DNA of 64,000 nt from Isoetes taiwanensis (GCA_021234155.1 JAJEKV010000033.1:9023641-9087640); one strand, 5' to 3'; positions 46,548 through 59,300 are shown, counted from the first letter of the stretch. The notes: a model not told the origin generated them from the letters alone. Program-made: numbers and translations.

Positions 46548-49439
46548 GTTAAATGTTGAGTGCTTATATCACAGTTGAATATTGATAATAATATTGGAAT
46601 TTCAGTTCAACATAAAGTGCATAAAGTACGGCGATAACCAGATCATTTGATTAAGAGCTTGCATCAGCAACATCGCAGATTCTCCACTTACCGCCATGAA
46701 TGTAAAAGTTGAGGTGCTTCTCATCTCTCTCAACATGTAGACCATGTACTGACAATCGCGGGCTTGCTATCTGCTGCAAGCTTGTTTTGCCTCTTTCGAA
46801 TATGATGTGGCTGCACAACACAAAGATGCAGATTTATGGAGATCTTTTGGCATGAAAATTAATCACATGGTTATTAGACTAGCCTGAAATTATCAACATG
46901 AATGTTGATATGGCAAGCCATTTACTCAAAGGCGGCCATATATAAACCTAATAGTCGTATACAACTGGCTGAGTATGTCAACATCAAGGATTTCATGGCC
47001 TGCTATTACCTTTAAACCTAGCTTTTGTATTGTTGAAATAGTCAAAACAACGCTTCCGTATTATCACAAACTTTCGACTTGAAATGATGCAGTAAATTGC
47101 CTCTCTTGTCATGTGCAACCATAATTTGGTTCTAGAGTTGTTTCCTTGCCCACCTTTCCTGTAAACTTTAATTTGCTCATACACAGATGGCACATGCTTT
47201 TGGAGTTGCAATTATTTGAAATTTGCCACACTACATAACACTTATTGCCAAAAGGAGCTTGTATATTAGAAATCTTAAACCACCACCATAAATGTCTAAG
47301 CATGATGTATTTATCGAAGATGGATCTTCTGCATTACTTAAATTTACTATGGCTATGGCACAATCGAAACGATATAAGACCTAGAGATGCAATCTCGAGG
47401 CAAAAATGTTATTGGACCGAGACTTGGCACTTTCATTATGGCATCATGTTTTTATGTTGAGCACAATATATGAACACAATATATGATGTGTGCTATTGGA
47501 TGTAATTTTCTGACCTATACCCTGAGCCCTAGGAGAGCCCTTTGTTAGAAATAATAGACTGCTTAATCTCATGGCAGCCAGTTAAGTAATTTGAGCCCAG
47601 CATCATAATTGATCCATGCAAACTAGTACACTGAATCAATCTTTTAAGACCAGTGTATAATCGTTCTTATTCTCCAATTGGAAGAAAACCACAGTATTTG
47701 CTCTCTTAGAAAGTTTCCAGTTGTCCTTTGATGATTTTGAATATTTTCTTCAGCTTTTGTCTTTCATGTTCCCAAACTTTTTCGTGTGACTTTGATTATA
47801 GAGTTTTGTTCAATGGCATGATTTGTGTTAGGCGCCAGAAGAGAAGAATGTTCTTCTATGTCATAACCATGCTTTTGACTTGGGGTATGATTGCATGGAC
47901 TTCTTCTCTACAAGATTTTGCTTCTCCTTATGTATTTTCCTTTATGACTGGTGTTATTGCAGGGCTAAAATCTGTGTTTTATTGTGCAGAGGTGTTCTTC
48001 ACCATAACCATATAACCATGCTTTTGTCTTGGGAAATGATTGCATGGACTTCTTCTCTACTTGATTTTCCGTCTCCTTATGTATTTTCTTTTATGAAAGG
48101 TGTTATTGCATGGGCTAAAATCGTGTTTTTATTGTGCGTAGGTGTTCTTCATAGTTTTATATGCCCTTTGTTCTTTTACAATCCTTGGCACTTTGGGCAT
48201 ACTATGGTCTTTCCTTTCTGGTCCCGGATTAAGTGTCTATTGAAATATAACATTTGGTTTTAGTTCTAGATTGAATGCATATGGTAGAATGGATTCACTA
48301 TTTTTTTCGATATAGCCAGAGCAATAATTGGCTCCTCCTGCACCATATTTGAATGACAGTCCCTCAACCCCTCTTATGTATCATATTCAATAACGGTGAT
48401 CTGCAAGATAGATGCACAGATTGCTTTGTATGACCATATGGAAGGCTTTGTATGACCATATGGAAGCAGTTAGGGCAAAAACACAGGCAGTCGCGGCAAC
48501 AAGATGAAGTCTCCAAAGAACTAGCACCAAACATCAAGGCATGCATACCCATATTAGAAACCTTCTGCTTCATTTGAACATCCAGAGCTTCCATTTGAAC
48601 TTCACAGCATTTCTGTAATATTAATTCATGTAACGCCAATAATTGTGTATCTTTTTTATGTTTGTATGATATTTGATTCTGCAAAGAGACAGCCTTGCTG
48701 GATTGGGGCAAACATAGTTAATGTCATCTTTGAACGACAGCCCCTTCCTTTCTATGTATCATATTCAATTAAGCTGCCTTGCTGCAATAATGATATTTTT
48801 GCAAAAAGATAGCCTTGCTGGAATGAGGCATACATTATTGAGCTTATCTTTGAATGTTTTTATGTTGAGCAGATTTATCATCCATTATGGCATCATGTTT
48901 TTATCTTCAACAGATTTTATGTTGAGCATAGAAAATAGAAATGTCCAATACAACTTGACCATAGATGAATGCCTATCTCTAAACAAACATTCGGGACAAC
49001 AGACGATGACAACAATAATGAAATTATACATCACAATCACAAAACTAGCAACCCAATGACCATCGAAAAGGCGACATATGCTTTTGATGACAAGCTTGCC
49101 TTAGACTTGTTCGAAAACATTGACAACACCACCAAAGAGAGCTACAACAACCTCATATCTTGTCTTTTTAAACTAGGAAACACTGGTATCTTAAACGCAG
49201 AGGCAGCATCTAAAGTATTCAATTTATATCACTTTGACCTAATTAGGCTTTGAAATGTTTTAAAAATCATTTCTGTATTTTTGGTATTCAATTCAATTTA
49301 ATCTATAATCCTTTGTCCTCATTTCCACATGCCTTTACTTTCTATGGCCTCTGGCGTGCCTTTTTGCTAGTTTCTTATTTTTTTTTATGTAAACGTGTCA
49401 TGCCCGGGTTTTTTCCTGTTAAAACAAAATGTACCTGAC
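46548..49439. other. Region between two transposons, with small duplications and possible exon
   Basis: A possible minus-strand exon at 46810-46697 (SHIIFERGKTSLQQIASPRL, then HLNFYIHG) is bordered by CAG and GTAAGT but not recognised. A 149-bp tandem duplication spans 47863-48156. Smaller doubled words occur at 48421-48466 (GGCTTTGTATGACCATATGG) and at 48690-48735 / 48808-48857. A 94-codon plus ORF (48969-49253, DDKLALDLFENIDNTTKES) shows no domain. Confidence 0.4.
47863..48156. repeat. 149-bp tandem duplication
   Basis: Two copies (47863-48008, 48012-48156), both containing ATAACCATGCTTTTG and CTTCTCTAC...GATTTT, differ at about a dozen bases. They share one open frame with a hydrophobic translation, probably by chance. 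Confidence 0.85.
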
Positions 49440-49442
49440 TTA

Positions 49443-49476
49443 GGGTACCTTCGCACCCGCCGTTAAGTTAGGATTG
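49443..49476. repeat. Left terminal inverted repeat of the 9.86-kb element
   Basis: Starts GGGTACCTTCGCACCCG. Inverted relative to 59267-59300. Similarity weakens after about base 34. Confidence 0.88.
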
Positions 49477-49804
49477 CGTTAGGTTTTTAGGTTTTTAACG
49501 GTTTTAAGATTCACACCACAAGTTAAGTTAGTATTCCATTAAACTAAATAGTTAGTAATCTGTTTAACAGATTTAACAGAATGTTAACCCAAAAATAAAA
49601 ATGAACTAGAAATTAAAGTGACCTCCCGAGGTCACTTTAATGTTGGTTGTTCCGGCGGAGCTCGAGCTCGACGGCGATCGCAATGGCGATGGTTTCGACG
49701 GCGATGGCAATGGCGATGGTTTAATCACAAGCAGAAGCAGCTACGAAACCCGAACATGCCTTTTCCTGGAGACCAACCATGGACTCTGAACCGGACAATC
49801 CGCT

Positions 49805-50719
49805 ATGGGTTTGGAGCAGAGCATCTTGCCTGATTATTTGAAGTTTGCTCTGGCGTCCAAATATGGTCCCGTGTTTACTCTCCAAATGGGTTCTGTGCCC
49901 ATGATTTTTATCACCGACTCATCGATTGCCCATGAAGCTTTTGTTGAGAAAGGTGCAGTTTTTGCTTCTAGACCCCTGGTGCCCAAGACCTCTATCATCA
50001 ACAACAACAGAAGGAACATCAATGCCTCGCCCTATGGACCCAGATGGAGAGCTTTGCGCAAAAACCTAGTATGTGGGGTTTTCAGCAGCTCGAGAATATC
50101 CTCCTATGCTGGCGTGAGGGATCATGTTATTCAAGCTTTGTTGATCCGATTGAGAGACGAATCTGCCAAGGAAGGGGCTATTTCCTTGCTGAAACATTGC
50201 AGGTTTGCCGTCTTTGAACTTCTTTCCTACGTTTGTTTTGGTAGGCAGTTAGAAGAGGCCAAAGTTAACTACATGGATGAGCTTCTCAAAGAAATATTCA
50301 TTATCCCTAGATTTTTTCGAGGGGATTTTCTGCCTATTTTGCGTTTTCTGCCCGACAAAAAGTTAAAGAACAATTGCCATCTTGCAAAGAGGCAAAATGA
50401 GTTCTTCATTCCTCTGATTGAAGAGACTAAGAAGCTCACAGAAGAGGGCAGAGTAGACCCTAATTGCTACCTGAATACTCTGTTGGCCATGAGGGCTGAG
50501 TGGAAAGAAGAAGAACTAAGTGAGAGAGATTTGGTAGTGCTCTGTTCTGAACTTCTAAATGCAGGAGTAGATACAACTGCAAATTGTCTAGAATGGTGTA
50601 TGGCAAATGTAGTGAAGAATCCTGATATACAAGAAAAACTGATAGAAGAAATAAACAGAAACGTGGGGCAAAGGGCTGTGAAGGAAGAAGACATATTGTC
50701 TATGGGTTTGCAAAACTGA
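49805..50719 (+). pseudogene. Cytochrome P450 fragment, CYP89/CYP77-like
   Basis: A single open frame of 304 codons with ASKYGPVFTLQMGSVPMIF, then NINASPYGPRWRALRKNL (helix C WRxxR). FAVFELLSYVCFG follows, and the I-helix oxygen-binding motif NAGVDTTANCLEW is at about residues 267-279. Plant CYP89/CYP77 enzymes are about 500 residues. Here the N-terminal membrane anchor is missing (the upstream 200 bases read in other frames), and everything after EEDILSM is lost, including the ExxR, PERF and heme-binding FxxGxRxCxG motifs. It cannot be an active monooxygenase. It lies 360 bases inside the inverted end of the 9.86-kb element, which suggests gene-fragment capture. Confidence 0.88.
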
Positions 50720-53700
50720 TGATTTGCTAAAATTACATGGAGCTGCATGTTGAGGTTATAGAGAAATTGGAGGTTCAGTGGAAGATCCAAGATATTGATG
50801 CATTTTTCCATATTGTTTGCTGCATGTTCTGCTTTATTATGTCATTATCATCAGGTCCATAATGAAAGTTCTGCTGTATCTGCCTATAGCTATTGCTCCA
50901 TAATGCATGTTTATGTTATGCTGCTTGATACTCCTATCAGACATAAGGTAAGCACTTGCTGTCTTGGAAGCCCAACTTGATGCATTGCAAAGAGGGGATT
51001 CTACCAGTCCAAAGGATTTGTGAGAATCATTTAGAGTCTCTGATGAAATAAAGATATGAAGGATGATAAAAGTGAGCAGCCTATTGTTTTACTGAACGCA
51101 ATAGCAGAGATAATTGTAACAACTCTGAAGTTGAGCTTTTTGAATATATTGAAGATACAGAGACTGACTGGGATCCTGAGGATGAGTTCTCATAGGTGAA
51201 ATGCTTAAGCTACTTGGCAAAGCATCTGATGATGGTAACATGGGAAAAGGAGCAAGTTCTGATGGATACTTACAAACATAAAACGTTGATTGATTGCACC
51301 CAATGCTTATTTGAGTTCAATGTTCAAAAATTCATATTGGTTATCTTGTATATTGTACCTTCTGTTGAGCGTATTTTAAAAATGTCATCATTATGTTAAG
51401 ATTGGGCTTTCCTCTGTGCCTCTCTTTCTGTACCGTGTGTTTTTTGATAACATTGATGTGGAAGCTCTACCTTTGTATGCATGTGAAGGGGCTTGTCTGC
51501 AGATGAACAAGGCAAACCCAAAGTATAAACCAACACCCACAGAGTGAAACATTGCTCAACCAAATTTGTTTTTGCTTCAATTCTAGCCAAAAACCAATAG
51601 ACACAAAATACCAAGCATTGTGATTTTTAATCATAGCTTGCTGGTAGTCTATCTGGTCTTTTATGCTTTTTAAAGCATGTTTACCTTTCAGTCATGCGTG
51701 AGAAAATCAGTAACATTGTTGAAATGAATAATTTGTTATCTTTGGGCCAGAATAAGTTTTAAAACATAGGACGTGAACCTATTTTATGGGCGGTAAAAAA
51801 TGAGGGCGTGACCATCCCTTATTGCTTGGATGCTAGATTCAAGGCCAACAACCATTTGTATGTATGTGGTCATGTCAAAGTATGCAGCATATTATACTAC
51901 TCTTGTTTTTGAAAAATTGAAGAAAAAACTAATTCGTAGTAGGATAAGGACATGGGAGTACACATTATCAATGGTAGATCAATAAGATTGAACTAATTCG
52001 TAGTAGGATAAGGACATGGGAGTACACATTTATCAATGGTAGATAAACAAGATTGAGCAAGAAATGATTCAAGAACTTTGTTTTTCTTGTTTTGCATAGA
52101 TATGAAGTTTAACAATGTTTCGCCAAGTTTTGGCCAAAGACACATTATATTGCAATTCGATATGGTTTGAGTCTCTTCCATCTTAAGTGTGACTATCTTA
52201 AATGTGACTAGTGAGTTCTTGTGCCAAACAGTAGTTTATTGAGCAAATAAGTGAAATCAAGTTAGAACTAACTAGAAACGTATGCCCGGCGATGCCGGGC
52301 ATTAGTCATGGCATGCGGCATGGGCATCCAGAATGGAGGTGCATAAATTGAATGAAATAAATGGAGTGCGTAGGTGGAATTAAATGGTTACATTAATACA
52401 AAGTGTAGATGTAAGAGAGTTCTTAAATGGAATGTGTAGATATAAGAACGTGTAGGGCAGAATAGAATGCTCGAGTGGAATAGGATAGGATGCTCGAGTG
52501 GAATAAGATAGGATGTGTAGGTGGATATAGAAAACCTTTATAGTACATATATGTGGCAAAATAGAAAGTTGACTGGAATAGGGTAGGATGTGTAGGTGTA
52601 TGCAATAGAAAACCTTCATTGTACATATATGTGGTCATATCCTAGACAAATTTGCAACACCCAAAGATCCAATGGTATGCTATTGACATTATCACATGCA
52701 TCACAACCAAAATCTAAATTTGTGGACCCCAAATATTAGAAATGTATAACTGCTCCATGTTTGTTTAAATCTAGGTGTGACAACTATTGAAATTGGCGGT
52801 GGCATTTTTTGCCTTTTTATACTAACATTAGCACAATTGCAATATTCCTTCAATAAAAAAATTATAAGTTAACCTTATAATCCCAGCTCGCACTATGTGA
52901 CAATTAAAAACACATTGTGTCAATAAAAAGCACACTGTTGCCTGAGACAGAGTACCCAATTCTAATCTAAAAAAATAAATGAAGCCATAGACGAACTTAA
53001 AGTAATCATAATGCCAATTCAATTATGTAAATTTTATAAGTTATTTTGAACTGATCAGCTAATGAATCAGAGTAGCTTTTCAAGTACTCGCAATGCTCTA
53101 TAGTTAGACATTTTCTTCCAGAATTAACCAAACTAAATCCGGTGATGATTGCAATCCATGTAGCTACATCACATAAACAAAGTTGGAAATATGAAGCACA
53201 AACACATAAGATGCAAACAAATGGATTCGAACTCAAGAAGCATCTAACACCGTTTTCAATGCAACAAACGGGTTTAGCTAGATAATTCTCCACGCATACC
53301 AGGTTCTTATAAGACTTCAACAAAAGAAGTCTTTGAAGAATAATTGACAAATAGATTTCTCAACTGTCTGCTGGTGTTGTATCAGTTGATGGGGTAATTA
53401 CAATAGTAGGACATTCTAAGAAACAGAAGAAGCTTGGCATTTGAATCAAGGAATTTTCACCTGTTAGGAAACTCTTGTGCATCTTTAATTCTGCTGAATG
53501 ACAACAGGCCTGCTTAATTCTCGTATCATACCTGCCTGCAAGATAGAGTCGTATGGTCTAAGAAGTTCCTGCCTGCAATAGAAACAACATGTTAAGAATA
53601 CAAAAACCAGTCTCAGACATAGTAAGGCACAAGATTTGAAACAGAGGCAAATATGTACCTCATGTGCTATGGAAAACATCCCTCATGGCTACACAACAGA

Positions 53701-53930
53701 ACATAAAATTACATGAGAAATGCCAATACCTAGTCTGCAATAAAAATAGGTGCACCCAATGCATTCACGTTAAATTGCATTAAATTACATACAGATGAAG
53801 CAGCTGGACCACTCCATAGCTATGAAATGCAATTTGTTAATGAAGCTATCATCTAAATATTCACATTGCATCTATTTTGATTCTTGTGTTAGTGCCCTAT
53901 TTCTTCCCCCTTTCTGCACCCCTCAGGAAT
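50720..53930. repeat. Interior of the 9.86-kb element with tandem duplications
   Basis: No gene is recognised. A 62-bp unit (AACTAATTCGTAGTAGG...) is doubled at 51928-51990 and 51991-52052. At about 52430-52640 a composite tandem repeat carries GGATAGGATG, TGTAGGTG, GAAAACCTT and ACATATATGTGG two to four times. A short GC palindrome (TGCCCGGCGATGCCGGGCA) is at about 52283-52301. All ORFs are short. Confidence 0.6.
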
Positions 53931-54680
53931 TCCAGTGCAAAAAAGCAATAGTTCTACCTTAACATCGTTATCACCTGCTTGCTTGACATCATGATCATAT
54001 GCTTGCTCTCCCTAAATCAGCTTCTAGAAACAGAAAATCCTGCACACATAACATTTAGCATTATTATATCACCTACTTGTTAACAAAAATGCTGGTTTAT
54101 CAAGTCATTTGCAGCATATCTTGGGATAATATGGTAGAGAACGATCGCTAATACAAATAGCTGAGGATATGTAGAATGAGTAGATGCTGCCAATTCCAAG
54201 CAAAGCATATTGAATAACGAAAGTGCAATATGAGAACAAACAAAAAAACAAAACAAAACAATAATCATCATGTGCAACATGATTTTCCAAGCAGAAGAAT
54301 GAAAAGCATTGCCTCAATGTTGTTCAAGTCCCCCAATCTTTGTGCTTCTTAAACCCTGGAACACAAAAGAAAAAATAAACCAGACAACTTTTTTGGGATG
54401 GTAATCATTTTAAGAATGATCAGGACAGATTTCGAAAGGCATGCAAAAGATATGGGGTTTAATCAAAAGCATTAAAAGAGCAAAAGGCATGCAGGGTACG
54501 GATTTTTTCTTTATAGAGCAAACGCTGTCAATGATAAACGCCATCAATAGAAGGATAAAACCAAAATCGATGATGTTGATCCTCTTTATAGAAGAACCAC
54601 CAACAAACAACATGGTCATATAATGCAAATCAGATAAACAAATAAAACATTATCAACGTATGAATCCTTGTGGCAATAAA
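53931..54680. repeat. 0.7-kb duplication, copy A
   Basis: From TCCAGTGCAAAAAAGCAATAG to GTGGCAATAAA, nearly identical to 56799-57512. Copy B lacks a 25-base A/C-rich insertion (about 54240-54262) and some small segments. Copy A is directly followed by the CACTA remnant. Confidence 0.9.
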
Positions 54681-54692
54681 TATGCAGGCCCA

Positions 54693-55195
54693 TTAACGTC
54701 TCGGAAGAGGAATGGAAAGTATTCAAAGCCTCCACATTCAAACCACATGAGCAACAAAAGAGAGCTGCAGCTGGTAGGACATATGTTCCGAAGACTGGAA
54801 GAGGAGGATGCGATGGAATACGTGCTGCATATGTATAATATACTTTTTGTTTTTTTTTTTCATGCTCAATGATATTGTATGATGCTGGTTGAATTAGATT
54901 AATGAAGTCTACTTTATTTTTATGCAATGCAATCTTCAAGTTCAAAGATTGGGGTTTGTACCCGGGAGATCAAATTTTGGACAAAATCAAACCGATTGGG
55001 TACAAAGCATACAGAGAAATGATGATTGAGGATGGACAAAATCCTGGATCTGTAAGTTATCGAGTAAGTTGTTTTTTTTTACTTGTAAGTCGTTTAACTT
55101 ATCTTTATTTTATTTGGTTTTCGTAGTTTAAGCCTCAAGATTTTTGTGAAACGAAAGCAAGGAGTCGAACACAAAAGAAGAATAAGGTATGACAT
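54693..55195 (+). pseudogene. CACTA transposase-associated (Transposase_24-like) remnant
   Basis: The first part is VSEEEWKVF...TYVPKTGRGGCDGIRA, matching the W-V-F ... Y-H-GRGGY layout of the family. An intron-like gap follows, then FKDWGLYPGDQILDKIKP and EDGQNPGSVSYR (54935-55065), with FKPQDFCETKARSRTQKK (55128-55185). It is too short to be active. The acidic tract after it (55266-55520) may be its C-terminus. Confidence 0.6.
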
Positions 55196-55265
55196 TGTAG
55201 TATCTAAATATTTCTCTTTTATTTGATTATATTATATGTCTTTCTAACTTTACACTTTACTATGA

Positions 55266-55328
55266 GGATCCAGATTACGAGGAGGAGGAGGAGGAGGACG
55301 AGGAGGAGGAGGACGACGACGACGACGA

Positions 55329-55363
<35 letters not shown>

Positions 55364-55520
55364 GCGAGGGCGAGGGCGAGGGAGAGGGAGAGGGCAAGGG
55401 CGGGGGCGAGGATCATAATGGAGATCAAGATGATGATCGGGATAAAGGTGAGGATCGTGATCAAGGTGGGAATGAGGACAAGGATGAAGAGCAAGTGTTG
55501 GAAGATCATCCTGTTGAGGT
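55266..55520 (+). repeat. Acidic-coding microsatellite
   Basis: GAGGAG, GACGAC and GAGGAC triplet tracts, then GGCGAGGGCGAG hexamers, encode Glu, Asp and Gly in the plus frame. It looks like an expanded simple repeat within the CACTA remnant's coding region, followed by DHNGDQDDDRDKGEDRDQ. Confidence 0.75.
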
Positions 55521-56149
55521 ATTATCAATCTTTACTTGGTGTTCTTTACATTTTTAATTCATTATTAGTGTTATAAATTTCATAATTGCTTCATTCCAGG
55601 TTCCAATAGAAAAGGAATGCCATTTGGATAAGAATCATCATGACAAAGAGGAGAGGACATTTGTTGATGAGGACGATGCATATCTTTGAAAATTATTACA
55701 GGCATGAGGATGATATTACGCGTCTCATCGAGGAAGATTGCAAAACTTATTGCTAGGAGAAACATTGAAAAGTACAAGAAGATTGCTAGATCACATCGTT
55801 GATCTTTACTATTTGATGTTTCTTTCCGCACTGTACTATGGAATTTGCTACTTATGTTCTAAGTTTTTTGTGACTACTTATGTTCTATGATTTTTGTAGA
55901 ACTTTATGCAGTACTATGGATTTTGCTACTTATATTTTGTGGTCTTTTTGTAGCTATACTAGAATATAATTAAAGTAGTTGTAGAATATATATGTAATGT
56001 TCATAAGGTACAAATTTGCAACTTAAATATCCCTCCCTTTAAATAAAATTGGGGTGACTAAAAAAAGGTAATAGGCCAATTGATTCGTGAATTGATGTAT
56101 GGGTTGTCTTATGGACTGATGCATGGAATGACGTTATAACTAACTCAAA

Positions 56150-56774
56150 GATCGACTTCTATCCTGACGTTAGAATTGACTCTAATTGTGTCATATTGGC
56201 TGACTTTAATTCTAACGCTACAGAAACTCTATTCTGCCTCTACTTCTGATTCTAAAGTCGATGCTAAGGCTGTCTAAATAGTTGACTCTAATTCTAACGC
56301 TATGAATGACTCTAATTGTGACACTAATGCTGACTCTAATTGTGATGGTAAAGTTGACTCTATTCTAACACTACTGTTGACTCTAATACTGACTCTAATG
56401 TTGATGGTAGAGTTGTCTCTAATTCTAACACTATGGTTGACTCTAATTGTGACTCTAATGTTGATGATAGAGTTGCCTCTAATTCTAACACTATGATTGA
56501 CTTTTACTGTGACTCTAATGCTGACTCTAATGCTGATGGTAGAGTTGCCTCTAATTCTAACACTATGGTTGACTCTAATTGTGACTCTATATCTGCTGCA
56601 AAACTGACTCTAAAGTCTGACGTTAATTCTGTCGTTTAAACGACAGAATGTAGAGTCATTTGTAGCGTCAGCCATAATGTCAGTTCAAGGGTTTTTTTTG
56701 GTTTTTTTCTATCTAAGTTTATAACTAAGATCTGACGCTAAAACTGACTCTAATACCCCCTTCCTCTTGTAGTG
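56150..56774. repeat. CACTA subterminal repeats and right terminus
   Basis: At least 20 copies of a GACTCTAAT core, in phrases such as GTTGACTCTAATTCTAACACT, spaced 12-40 bases. The CTTGTAGTG terminus follows at 56766-56774. These arrays bind the TNPA-type protein in En/Spm; that role here is inference. Confidence 0.75.
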
Positions 56775-56798
56775 AGAGAAAGACTTGTATTTTAGAAA

Positions 56799-57512
56799 TC
56801 CAGTGCAAAAAAGCAATAGTTCTACCTTAACATCGTTATCACCTGCTTGCTTGACATCATGATCATATGCTTGCTCTCCCTGAATCAGCTTCTAGAAACA
56901 GAAAATCCTGCACACATAACATATAGCATTATTATATCACCTACTTGTTAACAAAAATGCTGGTTTATCAAGTCATTTGCAGCATATCTTGGGATAATAT
57001 GGTAGAGAACGATCGCTAATACAAATAGCTGAGGATATGTAGAATGAGCAGATGCTGCCAATTCCAAGCAAAGCATATTGAATAACGAAAGTTTAATATG
57101 AGAACAACGTGTGCAGCATGACTTTCCAAGCAGAAGAATGAAAAGCATTGCCTCAATGTTGTTCAAGTCTCCCAATCTTTGTGCTTCTTAAACCCTGGAA
57201 CATAAAAGAAAAAATAAACCAGACAACTTTTTTGGGATGGTTAAGAATGATCAGGGCAGATTTCGAAAGGCATGCAAAAGATATGGGGTTTAATCAAAAG
57301 CATTAAAAGAGCAAAAGGCATGCAGGGTATGGATTTTTTCTTTATAGAGCAAACGCTGTCAATGATAAAAGCCATCAATAGAAGGATAAAACCAAAATAG
57401 ATGATGTTGATCCTCTTTGTAGAAGAACCACCAACAAACAACATGGTCATATAATGCAAATCAGATAAACAAACAAAACATTATCAACGTATGAATCCTT
57501 GTGGGAATAAAA
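56799..57512. repeat. 0.7-kb duplication, copy B
   Basis: A second copy of 53931-54680. It is preceded and followed by GAGAGAAAGACTTGTATTTTAGAA (56773-56796 and 57516-57539). This shows the original duplicated unit included that 24-base tag and that the CACTA inserted at the tandem junction. Confidence 0.9.
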
Positions 57513-57539
57513 GATGGAGAGAAAGACTTGTATTTTAGA

Positions 57540-59300
57540 AGATTCCTCCATAATCTTCTCAAAATCTCTACTTCTCTTCTAGAACAAAGACATACTATTC
57601 TGTCAAAGACTTACAGCATGATAAGCAAAACCTTACCTGTAAGCAATACTCAATGTTTGTTGCAGTATAACAGTATACCTTGGCAGATTTTCTAAAGACT
57701 GCAAAACCAGTTCCTGCAATTCAGATACAATAATCAAACGTGTTCTCAACAATAAGTAGATAACAAACAGATGCATGAGAATTGTAGATTAAACGAATAC
57801 TTGCTTAGAGAAATAACATAAGAAAAGACAAATATCCACTCAAACGAAGACATCACTAAGGTTATTTGAAAAAATACAGGATTTTGTAGTAAAAATTGGA
57901 GCATCTGGAGCATCCCGGAACCTTATGATACCCTGAAACCCTCTTATGCCCAAAACCCTTGACATCCTCTCAAGGCTAGATGATTACTGACCCATTCCAT
58001 CTATTTCGTGAAGAGATAGGAAGAATCTTTGAGAACATCTGCTAACTCTCACAAAAGATATTAAAGAAAGAAGAACGTTGCCTCATTTTTTCTATTCCCA
58101 GTTAAATCTGATCCCATGCAAGCATCTAGAACTCTGCATACTGACTGCACCAAAGGTTGCAGGAACCATTGAAAAAAAATGACCAGTCAACTGCTGAAGT
58201 ATATGGAACGTACATTATGCAAGTAATGTTACCTTCTCGAGCATCCACAGACCCGAACGGTTTGTGCAAGAAAGAGCAAAAAAACTTGTGCATCGTGGTT
58301 CTCCACTGATCTTAGCTCCTATACATGAATGTGGACTGATCTGCACCCTAATCTAATGAGCATAAAATGGAAGTTAATGCCCAGCTATGCATGAACGGCA
58401 AGCTCCTTACAGACACTTCTTGCTCGAATTGACATAAATTCTCTCCTCTCTCAATCCCTATGTGAAAGTGGACTAATCTGCACCCTAGCGAGCATAAAAT
58501 GAAAGTTAATGTCCAGGAAGATTTCGGCTACGCATCACCGGCAAGCTTCTTGCAAGCGCTTCTTGCTCGAACTGACATTTAAGTTTCCCTCCTCTCTCAA
58601 TCCGTGTTTCAAATCTAGCGTCCCGCACGGGGCAAGGGGAACGCCGCATGTGGCGTTACATGCGGCATTCTGACACAAATACCAACACCCTCCCAAAATA
58701 ATAAAGAAGATGAAGTAATGCTTAAAGAAAGAGGAAGATAATTTGCACTATTGAGCAAATAGTCATATATGGACTTTCCTGTGCTTTTCGTTCGTTGGTG
58801 GTTGGTCGACCTATCTATCCTCTCTCGCTACTATATGCCTTTGAATGAAATCACTCTCTAGCTTAGATACTCTTGTGTTATTTGATATTGTAATCTATGA
58901 CCAAAAGTAACATCCAAATGGAGGCTTAGTTTAACCAAAAGTGGATGCATATTCGTTATAGAAAAAAAGAAATAAAAGGAACTTAATAGAGACATGTGCG
59001 AAGCAATTGCCGTTAGCATTAAGTTAAAGAAAAAAAAAACTTAACGGAGGAAAGTGCGAAGGCATTGCCGTTAGCATTAAGTTAGCACTAACTTAACCTA
59101 GACATTATTTTGCCATTAAGTTAAAAAAAAATAACGAACTTGTTTTGGTGCGAAAGGATCTAACTAGTTTCCGTTATGTTAAAGTCTTAACGGAAAGTTA
59201 ACTTAATCTTGGTGCGAATGTAAGGGTTTCTTATAAGTTTAACTTGGACAGTTAAAAAAATTAACTTAATCCTAACTTAACGACGGGTGCGAAGGTACCC
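57540..59300. repeat. Right part of the 9.86-kb element: tandem duplication and subterminal repeats
   Basis: About 58323-58460 is repeated at 58461-58607 (GTGGACTRATCTGCACCCTA, GAGCATAAAATGRAAGTTAATG). From 58985 to 59300 a degenerate unit of about 50-90 bases with GTGCGAAG or GGTGCGAA next to TTAACTTAA-rich sequence occurs five times; the last one is the terminal repeat itself. No gene seen. Confidence 0.7.

Larger units (their letters stand above)
54681..56774 (+). mobile_element. CACTA (En/Spm) element, left end missing
   Basis: The right end reads CTTGTAGTG at 56766-56774, the reverse complement of the canonical CACTACAAG terminus. A dense array of GACTCTAAT/CTAACGCTATG words precedes it (56150-56640), the usual CACTA subterminal repeats. 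Inside, plus-strand remnants VSEEEWKVFKAST and RAAAGRTYVPKTGRGG (54698-54836) resemble the plant En/Spm Transposase_24 domain. It fills the junction between the duplicated blocks. No CACTACAAG is found at the left junction. Confidence 0.8.
49443..59300. mobile_element. 9.86-kb inverted-repeat element with TTA duplication (PIF/Harbinger-like)
   Basis: The left end GGGTACCTTCGCACCCGCCG and the right end, read in reverse complement, GGGTACCTTCGCACCCGTCG agree over about 34 bases with one mismatch. Each is flanked by TTA (49440-49442 and 59301-59303), the 3-bp target duplication typical of PIF/Harbinger elements. Subterminal copies of GGTGCGAA with TTAAGTT-rich sequence recur inside the right end. 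No PIF transposase was found, so it is non-autonomous or a composite. It encloses a P450 fragment, several tandem duplications and a CACTA remnant. Confidence 0.82.

Noticed and set aside
55223-55576. Long arginine/threonine-rich ORF (and its minus-strand hydrophobic and proline-rich partners)
   Set aside because: All are readings of the GAG/GAC simple repeat. Only the acidic plus frame fits the surrounding remnant.
49443-59300. Mutator-type Pack-MULE
   Set aside because: The captured gene fragment suggested it, but the flanking duplication is 3 bp (TTA), not about 9 bp, and the inverted repeats are short.
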